From contig NC_063994.1 in the NCBI RefSeq assembly GCF_932276165.1, forward strand, positions 10,726,001 to 10,790,000: a stretch of 64,000 nucleotides of DNA, written 5' to 3'. Positions 45,352 through 55,648 of this stretch are shown here, one piece after another; positions within the stretch are counted from its first letter, which is position 1, and each line of letters starts with the position of its first letter. The stretch comes from Plutella xylostella (taxonomy: Eukaryota; Arthropoda; Insecta; Lepidoptera; Plutellidae). A model generated the notes under the pieces. The model saw only the letters and a program-made list of their open reading frames with translations, had not been told where the DNA came from and ran no database searches. The position numbers were made by a program, and so were the translations under genes.

Positions 45352-45775
45352 ATATTTTTTTTATTTGTAACTTTTTAGTTGTTTTTATTTTATGAAATTG
45401 TATGTTAGTAGTCACGTTTTAGTTTATTAACATTTTTTATTTCAATAATTTTGATTTTGTGATTTAAATACCTACAATATGCATATTTTTGTAATGTGCT
45501 AATCAAGCCCTTTCATTTGATACCCCACACGGCATAGTTGGAAAAATATTATTTTTTCGATCATCACTTTATGTCCTCTAGGGGGCGCTTTATACATTTT
45601 AATATAACGTCACATAGCCTATAACCATCGCGCAATCAATACGCTTCTAACGATACCTCATACATCAAAATCTATCAAGCCGTTTAGGCTACAGTAGGGA
45701 ACAAAGAAACAGACATACATACATACATACAAACATACAATCGAAAAACATACCCTCCTCCTTCGGCAGTCGGGT
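45134..45775 (+). mobile_element. Foldback-containing lepidopteran element with ACCCGACTGC ends
   Basis: Begins ACCCGACTGC (45134-45143) and ends in its complement GCAGTCGGGT (45766-45775). It contains the foldback arms, the box GATACCCCACACGG at 45519-45532, and an (ACAT)n run at 45714-45729. It lies within the hAT element 44682-46969. No coding capacity. Confidence 0.7.
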
Positions 45776-46189
45776 AAAAAATAAGAGACTTTATCCAGTT
45801 AATTTTTTTGTGCAATAGTATGGCAGTTAATTTAGCCAAAAGAAACTATTGACGAATTCACAGATGATTTAGTAATTTTAGTAGAAATCAGGAAAATGCG
45901 TCTAATTTTCATGGATGCATTTACTCCATGATAAATCCTAATAACATTTTTATGAAAAAATAACTAGTTAAGTACTCCTGTAAAGTGAGTAAGAATGTAG
46001 ATTTAATAGTGGTGAGTGACAGTTGTGAATAAAATAAAGTAACATCCATACATCCTCTCATTTATATTCTTTAGAAAATAGTAAGATTGGATCAAATACG
46101 GGTATTAAACTTAGATATCAATTAAAATATGTGCATGGCAAAACCCATACTCTTCAATAAGTTTAGTTTTCATAAATAGTAAAAATCCT

Positions 46190-46415
46190 TATCGAGCTGG
46201 TTTCAGTGATCGTAACTGATCACTGAGGTTAACACATGGCACGGTCAGCCTTGGATGGATGACCGATTTCAAATGGTTCTTTTCTGGACGCTTCCGTGCT
46301 TTGGATGGCACGTTAAGCCGTGGGTCCCGGTTGCTGCTTCGGCAGCAGTCAGACGCCTTCGGGCAGTTTGAAAAAATCTGACTATCGGGTTGTACACTTA
46401 CACTTACCCGACAAC
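46190..46415 (-). repeat. Dispersed lepidopteran repeat, copy 2
   Basis: The minus strand carries CTGCTGCCGAAGCAGCAACC, ACGGCTTAACGTGCCATCC and AAGCGTCCAGAAAAGAACCA in the same order as the repeat at 42530-42895, in inverted orientation. It is nested in the hAT element 44682-46969. Confidence 0.7.
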
Positions 46416-46977
46416 TTTAGTGCATTGTACTCGATAAAAAACGGCGATACAAATTTACAGCGAAAAGCGGGTGACTACAGTCGTGAGCATAATTATGTAT
46501 GTATTAAAAGGTTGACGATTTCTGTTTTGAGAAAAAATTAACATCATTAATTCATCAAATAAAGCTATATCATTGAAAATTTGTGTCTATATAAGTAGCC
46601 CACTGAATAAAATAAAATGATAAAGAAAACTTTAGATTCACATTTTCAATCATCACAGTACCAAACTTTAAAAAAAATGTGCAAATCACAAAATGACTGA
46701 ATACTTGGATAATATTATGTTGACTACAACACCATCTGTCTACAGTTCATGCAAAGTATTTAGTTTAAGCCACCGTAGCTAGATGGCATTTTTCAATATT
46801 GATAAAGCCGTTTTCAAATAGGATCGAAAAGATTAATTTGGCCCGTAGACGCAATTGGTCTAGTTGACCTTAATAAAAGACAATTTTCATGATTTTTGTT
46901 TCAATATACCCGACCGACCATCATCTCAAGAGCTGCCCCCCCCTAACTGAAATCCTGGGTACGCCCTTGCCTGTGTC

Positions 46978-47832
46978 TGCGAGGAGCTGCATATGGAAGT
47001 GCATTTCCGCAGCGAGACCGGTCGATGCGGCGGCGGCGGGACTCACGCAGGGTTCCGCGGGCACCACGCTATCTTATATATTATCCATAACTCATACTTA
47101 ATATTGTTTACTTTTACTGACCTTCGAGACCGTTTAACGTTTGAATATTTGAAAAGATACACGTAATTTTACAATGAATAATAACATATTATACCTAACA
47201 GAACCACTCATACCTGCTGAGTAGAGGTGCATACCGACTTCACATAGCTACACCATCTTTGAAGTAATTACATAGTAATAATTAAAATAAGATGAAAATT
47301 ACGCTAAGGAACCAGATAGCAACAAGAGCAGGAAGGAACTCTAAAACTGCCGTGCTGAGCTTATATTAGAATCATTCCTACTTCTTAAGTGTCACTCAAA
47401 TGTTTCTCTAATTAGATTCATTTTAATTATTCTCCGCTGGATGCCATTATTTTTAAAAAACCAAATTGTGTACCTGTCGATTTAGTTTATCTAATGATAC
47501 GTCAAATGGAGAATTATAACAAGTCTGATTATCTGAATCATTGCTCCAATTTATTATGCAATTAAATAGTGTTACTCAATATATGAATTGAACATGACAC
47601 GTGCTGTTTCATCAGTTCATCACTAATAGGACTTGGTGATAATGAAAGCCTATTTAATTGATTATCTATAAAACTATTGTATAACAATTGGATCTAGTAC
47701 CTAATCACATGTCAAACAGATAAGAGGGAAAGATAATTAGCAGATAACTTTCAGAACAATATCTACAACTACATACTAAATGAGCTTTGATTGCATGAAT
47801 TATTGGCATATTATTTAAATTAGAGTGGTTAA
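46978..47832. other. Intergenic, nothing supported
   Basis: A short GC-rich patch at 46980-47060 with GGCGGCGGCGGG is followed by AT-rich sequence. No supported gene. Confidence 0.35.
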
Positions 47833-48798
47833 AATGTAATCCACGAAGGGAAGCTGAGCGAACCAATAAGCCCCAATATTGGCGTCAAGCAGGGCTGCAT
47901 GTTATCCCCACTACTCTTCATCATGATTACCGAAGTAATTTTGGATATGATGGAGCAGAATGGCAAAGGAGGTTTGGATTGGTCCGATGGAACATCTCTA
48001 GAGTATCTCGCTTTTGCGGACGATCTTTGTCTTTTCTCCGAAAATAGCGCTGATATGCAAAGGAAACTCAATGACCTCGTCCATTTGGGTAACCGAGTGG
48101 GCATGCATGTCAACAGAGAAAAGACAAAGTCAATGCGAGTAATGACTGCGGACCGTACTCCATTTAAAATCAACGGCCAATCCATTGAAGATGTTGACAC
48201 CTTCACCTACCTGGGAAGCAAAATCACACCAAATGGTGGAACTGACGAGGATATCGGCAACCGCATCAACAAAGCCCGCGGAGCTTTTGCCATGTTAAGC
48301 CCAGTGTGGAGGTCTTCCGCATTCCGTCTCCAAACCAAGATCCGCCTGTTCAACGCGTGCGTAAAGACCGTTCTCCTCTACGGTTGCGAAACTTGGAAGA
48401 AAACGGTTCAAACCACGAACAAGCTACAGGTTTTCGTAAACAGATGCTTACGCAGTATCCTAGGGATCCGTTGGTTTGACTTTGTCTCCAACGAGGAACT
48501 TTGGCGCAGAACACATCAAAAACCTGTAGCAGAAACCGTAAAAGAACGCAAATGGAGATGGATAGGACACGTTCTAAGGCGTACTGAAGACGTCCCAAAG
48601 GAAGCGCTGACATGGCACCCCGAGGGCGGTAAACGAAGACTCGGCAGACCGCGAGAGACATGGCAGCGCACTGTGAAAAAGGAAATGGGCCAGGCGGGGA
48701 TGTCTTGGGCGGATGTCTCTGAGCTGGCCCAAGATCGTAAAGAATGGCGGCGCTTCACTTCGGCCCTTTGCTCCCCAGCGGAGATTGGGAATAAGTAA
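47833..48798 (+). CDS. 3' part of a non-LTR retrotransposon reverse transcriptase
   Basis: Open from 47833 with no start codon of its own; a stop (TAA 47830-47832) and loss of similarity mark a 5' truncation. RT motifs seen: G-V-K-Q-G-C-M-L-S-P-L-L-F (motif B) and Y-L-A-F-A-D-D-L-C-L-F (catalytic A-D-D), then the thumb (N-R-E-K-T-K-S-M) and the C-terminal L-L-Y-G-C-E-T-W, C-L-R-S-I-L-G-I-R-W, W-R-W-I-G-H-V-L-R-R and G-R-P-R-E-T-W-Q-R-T-V stretches typical of RTE-like LINEs. It is intact to the TAA at 48796-48798 and followed by (TAAG)n at about 48793-48810, a short-repeat tail. The clade name is uncertain. As a fragment it cannot replicate on its own. Confidence 0.88.
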   Translation, partial: NVIHEGKLSEPISPNIGVKQGCMLSPLLFIMITEVILDMMEQNGKGGLDWSDGTSLEYLAFADDLCLFSENSADMQRKLNDLVHLGNRVGMHVNREKTKSMRVMTADRTPFKINGQSIEDVDTFTYLGSKITPNGGTDEDIGNRINKARGAFAMLSPVWRSSAFRLQTKIRLFNACVKTVLLYGCETWKKTVQTTNKLQVFVNRCLRSILGIRWFDFVSNEELWRRTHQKPVAETVKERKWRWIGHVLRRTEDVPKEALTWHPEGGKRRLGRPRETWQRTVKKEMGQAGMSWADVSELAQDRKEWRRFTSALCSPAEIGNK

Positions 48799-51600
48799 GT
48801 AAGTAAGTAAAATGTACTTGTACAATGTATAAACGCTCTCTATGAGCTTTCGCTACAATCACGAGAACCCTTATATGTAAGTTTAGCTATTACAAGAACA
48901 AATTAAGTACTTTGTCATTTTATTGCGACATGAAAGTCCCCCACAGTTCTGTTAACAACGACGACCGCAAACTTACGAAAGTCACTTGTCAAATTGCTCT
49001 GGTTTTTATTAATCGTGCAATTTAGAGCTTCAAAACTATCTCTCTCATCTCAATAACCTTTCTTGCTATCGGCTTAGTGTTTAAAATCCTTTGGCAGGAG
49101 GCTTTGAACTATTTTTCTGGAGACAATGGTGGTTTCGTCAGTGTGCGGGCGGCGCGTGGGCTCAGGCAGCGGCACTTGAAGAAGACATTACGCGCGCATG
49201 CGCTTTAGGTCTCGCTCCATTGACTAGTAATTGATGGTCTCAACGATTCGATAACAGTTTTGTAACACTCGCTTTACAAGATGTTTTATTGTTCCCAGTT
49301 ATATCTACTTACATAAATTACTCATGTAATTATTGTTCTTTGGTTACTTTATGCTTACGAATGTGGTTTGAAAACCCGTCGCTAATAATGACAATCACAC
49401 CTTTTTTTAACAATGTCGATTAATCGACATCTTTTGTATCAATAACACAATGCGGAGCGTGCTCGGCAACAACAAACAACACGTTGATAATGTGAGACAA
49501 TAATAATAATTAACAATATAATGCTTCCACAAGCATTTACAATTTTGATACAGTAGTAATTGACCGGAATAAAGTACTCACATGAAAGCAAAACAATACT
49601 TTCAAGTGGGACAACATTGTGAAACACTCGACTTAGAAACAATTTATTTGATGGCATCGACATGACATTTATTGCAATCAATTTAAAGTTTACATTGCTT
49701 TATCAATGTAATATAAATCATATAGGGCCACTGCGGTCAAGTGGTCCCAAGTCAGACCAGATATTTGCTATCGATTGTAATCTCGTTAATCGGTTTGTTA
49801 GTAATTACTACTTTATCGATTTACGATTTCGATAATTGTGTTCGTGCATTGCAGATTGTGGATCTACTCGTGAGATATCGGCTGCTTTCTCCTTAGGTTA
49901 TCTCGTAATTTTGATATAACAGTAACCTTTTTTGTAAACTTCTGACATAGAATAGTGTATTACACGCGTTTTATTACACACCTACTCTATTCCTTTATAG
50001 GGACTAAATTGCACTTGGTGCAGAAGTTAAAGGGCCGTATCTAACCTGGTTTGGTTACCTTGTTGCTGAGTGCGCAGTCAAATGAGTCACGCAGGTTTTT
50101 AGCTAATGGCGTCTAATGGGCAATAGCAATACGAGCAAATGTTTCAAATTATTGTTGTGAGAATGTTAAAATGGAACGCGCCCATGAAATGAGTGTAGTT
50201 ATTGCACTAGTTAACTAACATTATCATTGTTGCATTGTACCGGCTGCGCTATAGTATAAATTAATTAACCGTCAGTGTTTATAAACTTTTAGTCGCTGCG
50301 TCTCGCTTCACCGATCGTTACGGATCAATTTCAATTGGCTCTTCATCTAAATTTAACTATTCACATCCTCCAGCAGCCTTACTCCCAGCGATGAGTGGCT
50401 GAATCGATTTCAACAAAATCGCTAATATCGTACTCCCACCGCACATTTTTGCGGCTCATTGTGTTATGACGTCACGCAAACCGTTCAGTGAAAATTATAG
50501 CGTTACTAAGCTAGAAATTCGCACCACGAGCTCATCATGAGCTCATCACACAGAGTAGATTATATGTCAAAGTTGCGACTCAACGCCTCTTTGAAAAAAG
50601 TTCCTATTCTTGCAACGCAAAGCCATTACAATGGCTAATTTTTCCTATTTTTGTAAGAAAAAGAGCCTGTAATTACACCTACAAAGTGATGTGAAAGTAG
50701 TTACTGAGGATACGTGAGGATTGCAAACCAGTCTCCCTGGATATTTTAAAGCATATTTAAAGGAGTTGACGGACAATTTGATTGAAGACTTTAGCTTCAT
50801 GAAACTAGCTGATTTGAGCGTAACAAATAAGGTGAGTATCCACGAACATAATAGAGGTACATGTAAAAGTTTCTTCAACTAAAGGCGATGATCCATTCGC
50901 GAGCAAAACCTCCAATAACCTCTAAGTCCGCGGTCTAAAAAACCTCCAACGATGTTACAAAAAGCACGCCACGACTTTGCCAATGATGAAAGTAGACTGT
51001 TTGGTTCGCTAATGGATCACCAACGAGATTCGACAAGCCAACAATCTATACCGTCGCCTCGCCAATGGATGACCGCCTTAACTCTCATGTTCTTAAGGCA
51101 TGAAGAAGAAGCCTTAAAGAAAATATCCTTCAAAACAAAGACAAACCTTCTTTTACCATTGTTGTAGTCCTATGGCAACCCAGAGGTGTCATAAAATCTG
51201 CCACCTATCTTTGTTTAAACCACCTATGTTTGGTCTCGCTCCAGCTAAGTCCAGTGGCTAACAATATATACCTACTAATAATAATAATAATAAGATAAAC
51301 CTTCCTATACTATCATAATGTCTGTAACCTAAACCCCATGATACTAACCAGAATTTTTGGTATTTGTAGGTTTTTACTGCGTTGCAACTGGCTCCAGACT
51401 GGAATTTATAACCAAGACTAAATATTCAAGTGCCTATGTGAAGTACTTAACAACAAGTTGTATTAAGATCTTATGAAGTTAATACCTACATAAGAAACTA
51501 AATTGGCATATCATTCTGCTACTGAGTAAGTCACTTAAGCTGATTTCAATTTATTTGTAGCAAAAAATATATGAAATACTACCCTAGCACCAATGATTTC
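48799..51600. other. Intergenic AT-rich stretch, nothing supported
   Basis: Contains GAGCTCATCATGAGCTCATC, a small palindromic spot at 50529-50548, a trinucleotide (TAA)n run at about 51275-51295 and a 71-residue plus frame at 50952-51167 that I do not recognise. No recognisable gene. Confidence 0.35.
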
Positions 51601-51603
51601 AAA

Positions 51604-51755
51604 AGGAAGGATACGCCCGTTAGAACGTTTTGTCAAAAGATAATGGCACCCGCGCGCTGGCCCTAAATTCATACAAATTATGACAGATTTATGAGGTTTT
51701 AGGGCCAACGCGAGGGTGTCATTTTCTAGAGCGGTTGGGCCTGTCCTTACGCTAG
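51604..51755. mobile_element. Imperfect inverted-repeat MITE
   Basis: Left arm GGAAGGATACGCCCG ... GATAATGGCACCCGCGCGCT ... GGCCCTAAA faces right arm AGGGCCAACGCGAGGGTGTC ... GGGCCTGTCCTTACG. Arms are about 55-62 bases with differences and a length change. The central ~30 bases are unique. Confidence 0.7.
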
Positions 51756-52860
51756 TAATATATAAGTCAATGCCTAGCACAAACACTTTAATTTTATGAT
51801 GCACTGAAAGTATGAAAAATAATTTACTTGGCTTGCTTATCTAGATTCTATATCTATAAAATATTATTTGATTCATCTGTTTTCTAAGTACCTTAGGATT
51901 AAACTGTAGTGCTGCGGTGGGTATCTTTTGTAGTTAAAAAAATATACCTATGCTGGCTCAATCTCCACCTACTACAGAAACAAGACTATCTATTCTTGGA
52001 CCAACAGAACGCCTATCTCAGCTATTGGAACACCCAGGCTTGCTGCTCCATTTTACTCGAGAGCTAGGCTGGCTGAGCTAAAATTAAGGAGATATGTACA
52101 AAGGTTCCACTCAAGAGAGCCACGTACAGGAGCTTCGCCACCTCTCAGAATAGAATAGAATAGAAAATCTACTAAATAAAGTTGTATCAATACCTTGATA
52201 GTACAGTCAGCAATAGATATTTATGCCACCACAGCAACAAAAATTTAATCCTCATGGGTGGAATAATAATATTTTATCAATACTTACTAACTTAAGTATT
52301 ACTTACCTTAATATTAGTTATCCTTATTTTTCATGTTACATAAATATTACCTATCAATTGTCATAATATCTAAGGGCTTGCGTTGGGGTGGCATACATAT
52401 CTCTTTGGCTGACTGTACAATATATTATTATTATATCCTAACCTATAGAATTACTATTAATCTATATTTCTATCTTATTTCAGATAATCAGAGAGCAGTT
52501 ATTTAGCTAATAGAAGAGAAGCTTATGCTTGTTATTTCAGAACACTGATAATAATTGTGATGTGATTTAATATATGATACTTAATAAACACAAAATACAG
52601 CAAAAACCATGTTTCATTTCATTATTTACCTGTTGATGTTGCACTTGACTAAGAGGTCATTCATGATACTATTGCTTTATAAAGGCTTGATATGAAGTAT
52701 TCCTTCTTAAGAGTCCGGCAATGATAACATTGCAACATGGAAGAAATTGTATAAGTAACATTGTAAGTTGTACTTTTAAAATATGGATACCTACCATATC
52801 CTTCTCATTCCTTAGCAGACTTGAGGCCCTGTATACTAACTTTTACCTGTTGCAATGTAA
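51756..52860. other. Intergenic, nothing supported
   Basis: AT-rich with a short (TAGAA)n run near 52148-52166. No gene. Confidence 0.35.
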
Positions 52861-53001
52861 TACCCTTGTAATCACCTACTGAGTAGAGTGGCAAGACAGT
52901 ACTCTTGGCCGATATTAAACCATTCCGTGGATCACAATAACAGAGTGCTCAGCGGAGGACACTGTCTCGGGCCGCTCTACTTGGTGGTGTAATCAGGGTG
53001 T
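52861..53001. mobile_element. Imperfect inverted-repeat MITE (CACCCTGATTACACC type)
   Basis: Left end ACCCTTGTAATCACCTACTG then AGTAGAGTGGC-AGACAGT; right end ACTGTCTCGGGCCGCTCTAC then TTGGTGGTGTAATCAGGGTG. About 70 percent complementary over about 42 bases, spacer about 60. Confidence 0.6.
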
Positions 53002-53040
53002 TAGCATTATCTGCTTTATGAAGATTAGGTAGATACATTT

Positions 53041-53175
53041 TTTATGTTTAAAGCAGGGTTTACTTACATGATAACATTGTGTTTTTAACATAAGCAGACA
53101 CTTGGTCCATGCATAATGTTACAACTCTTATTACTAGTTATTACTGCTTTTTCTTAGAACTGCTTTAAACATAAA
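53041..53175. mobile_element. 135-base MITE with 16-base perfect inverted ends
   Basis: TTTATGTTTAAAGCAG at 53041-53056 and its exact complement at 53160-53175. No coding capacity. Target duplication is not obvious in the AT-rich flanks. Confidence 0.65.
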
Positions 53176-54439
53176 GAATAAAAAATAAAACAGCCGCATT
53201 CAACTTTTAATATGATTAATACATTACGAGTAATCGTTTACAGAGTTTACAATGCATGAGTCTAATAAGTACATACCTAAACTATGATCACTTACGACTT
53301 ACGAACTTTTGGATTTCGATATGATTATGGAATTGTATTAAGTATGTGGTTGAAAGCACGATCTTAGAGTATGGGTTTGCACTTATTATTCAGAAATATT
53401 ATCACGGTACGATATTGTCAGTATTTCACTGTAATTGTAGGTTATGTTGAGTATTTTTTCAATAAATTTCCGCCTTGAGTTAAAACTTTCACAAGATATT
53501 TCCTTGGCTATACGGTGACATGCAACGTCTTCTTCTTCTTTCTGTAAACAATGATTGATAGTTTAATATCTATAACTTTGTAACAAATTATCGTAATATT
53601 TTATCGGTCTATTTTATAAATCGAGTCGATCTGAGTCTGCAACTTAACCACTCCATCAGAATACTATACTTACATCATATTATTATGTATTTAGTGCACA
53701 AATATCTATTTAAATAAGGAAATTCCATTTGTAATTTTGTTTTATCATTGTTATTGTATGTTGTATGAATGAAGTGGAGGGAGTGTTTTCACAGGTTCAC
53801 AGAGTATTTTGATTTTTAGTTTGAATGCGTTCAAAAGCCCCTAATTTCATATTTTAACGTTTACAACGTTAAGTTTTTGTGAATAATAAGTAAAAAATGG
53901 CATGAGTGATGACTTTAAACTAGTGTTTAATAAGTATTTTAATTAATATTTTACTAACATTGAAAAAATAAAAACATAATATGGACTGATGATTACCGGA
54001 TTTCTTATTTCAAGCTTCGCTAGTACTTCGAACGCACACCAATTTTTTCCTTGTCAGAGCGAGAAAAAACACAAGATCCTATACAATTTTATAGAGCGAC
54101 ATCTCTTTCTTTCACCTCTATTGAAATACGATCGCAACATCGGCCTGATATCGGCTTACTTCGGCTACCGTTTCAAAAATAATCACTAGTCGTTTCTTGA
54201 TATATTTTCTACGTTGTCCCTGGTCCGCGGCTCAGTCAAAACCGAGGTGGTGGTACCAACTGAATCGGCCTAAATTTTTCAACTGAGTTTTAATTGGCTT
54301 TTTTGGATAGCGACTATTAATCGCTGGGAGTAAGGCGGCAGGTCTCTTTGTCTTGTTTGTCTGTTTGTGCTCGTATTCGCACGCGGGAGTGACAGACGCG
54401 CGGTCGTCACTGTGACCCACATCTGCTAATACGCACTGG
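53176..54439. other. Intergenic, nothing supported
   Basis: Mostly AT-rich. A GC-richer patch at 54250-54420 carries open frames on the minus strand without recognisable domains. Confidence 0.35.
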
Positions 54440-54565
54440 AGGGTTACTCTATACGAATGAACGGGAGCTGACGTACAATTGGCACGTTTAATACAACGAG
54501 ATAGAGCCGTGGCTCGTGCAGTTGTGATCCGAAAATTAGTTTTTCATCATATAGTAGTGACCCCC
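54440..54565 (-). mobile_element. GGTCACTCTAT MITE family, minus-strand copy
   Basis: On the minus strand it starts GGGGGTCACTACTATATGA, contains CTCTATCTCGTTGTATTAAA and CGTGCCAATTGTACGTCAGC, and ends ATAGAGTAACCCT. Order and core match 27577-27720 and 40517-41081. Confidence 0.7.
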
Positions 54566-55420
54566 TGGAACGAAGGACGACGACCTCTGAGCTACAGAAG
54601 AATACGATATTGCGAAACGTCTCATCTTCCAACGTGTTGGACATGTGCGACTTGCGATCTACTTCTATTAAGCCTATTAAATATTAAAGAGAATAACAAA
54701 GGGACAACTGCAGAAGATGACAATAATATTGAAGCTGATGGCCTTAATCCGAATGCTATAAAATGTCAGCATGCCATGGAAATAGATAAATTAGGCTGAG
54801 ATTCTAAAACTGCGTAATCTCCATGGTCTCTCGTGTGGTCGGATCAAAGACATCGGTGTCGATAAATCCGAGTGTTATTGACACGAGGAGTTAGGATGCG
54901 GCCGACACTGTTATAATGATTTCCGCCATCAGCCGGCGCGTGCCCGAAATTATAATTAGTAAACAGAGATATTATCTGCCGCCGAAGAGCTTTGTTGGTA
55001 AGTTTATCGTAGTTAAAGAGCTTAACTGTTTCTTTATCTTTGGTTTAAGCATATGTGTGTTGGAAATTCCATGTCCAGCATTCTTAAAACTACCTTTATA
55101 TTAAGATTCTCAGGAAAAAAGAATAAAAATAATGGACAAGATCTTCAAAGGGAATATGAAAGTTCAACAAATTAGTATTTTCCGAGCAACCACACAGACG
55201 ATAAAACTGAGTGATATTATTCCAAGGAGTCACGACGACCGGGCTGGCTCGTGTTGAGACAACATTGTCCTTTTCACAAATAAGTACATTATAAAACATA
55301 TAAGAACTTAAGTATATTTTAAAAATATTATATAACGAAACTCGCTAAATAGACGTGTCTAAAAAAACGTCACAGCGGTAGATTACAAAGAAGACCACCA
55401 GCTAAATAGGTAGTATAGTC
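54566..55420. other. Intergenic, nothing supported
   Basis: Includes a 106-residue chance frame overlapping the MITE. No recognisable gene. Confidence 0.35.
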
Positions 55421-55451
55421 GTTTGCAATAGAATCCAACCATGTAAACAAA
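55421..55451. repeat. Left member of an inverted repeat pair flanking the LINE region
   Basis: AATAGAATCCAAC followed by CATGTAAACAAA, matching in inverted orientation the segment at 59600-59632 with a 3-base length difference. Similarity extends weakly outwards for about 15 bases. Confidence 0.5.
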
Positions 55452-55648
55452 TAACCAATACTTGTGCCAATATCTACATCACCAACGACGCTAAAATCCC
55501 GCAATCAATTTTATACAAAAAGTGATTGCAACACATCTATATTAGTATATATTTTTACACTATTGACCGGCTTTATTATTAAAAAAACAGTGAGCATACA
55601 ATTTATAGATTCCCCCCAATCTATGCATTTCCTAATTACTCCGTTTCC

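Larger units (their letters stand above)
44682..46969. mobile_element. 2.3-kb non-autonomous hAT element with nested repeats
   Basis: Perfect 16-base terminal inverted repeats: CAAGGGCGTACCCAGG at 44682-44697 and its complement at 46954-46969. The 8-base duplication CCTGTGTC flanks both ends exactly (44674-44681 and 46970-46977). G/C-runs with AGCTGCCCCCCC lie just inside each end. No transposase frame is visible. Two other repeats lie inside: a foldback element at 45134-45775 and a repeat copy at 46190-46415. The exact duplication suggests a fairly recent insertion event. Confidence 0.9.

Noticed and set aside
45022..45395. Two frames coding the same peptide on opposite strands
   Set aside because: A mechanical result of the 86-base palindrome arms.
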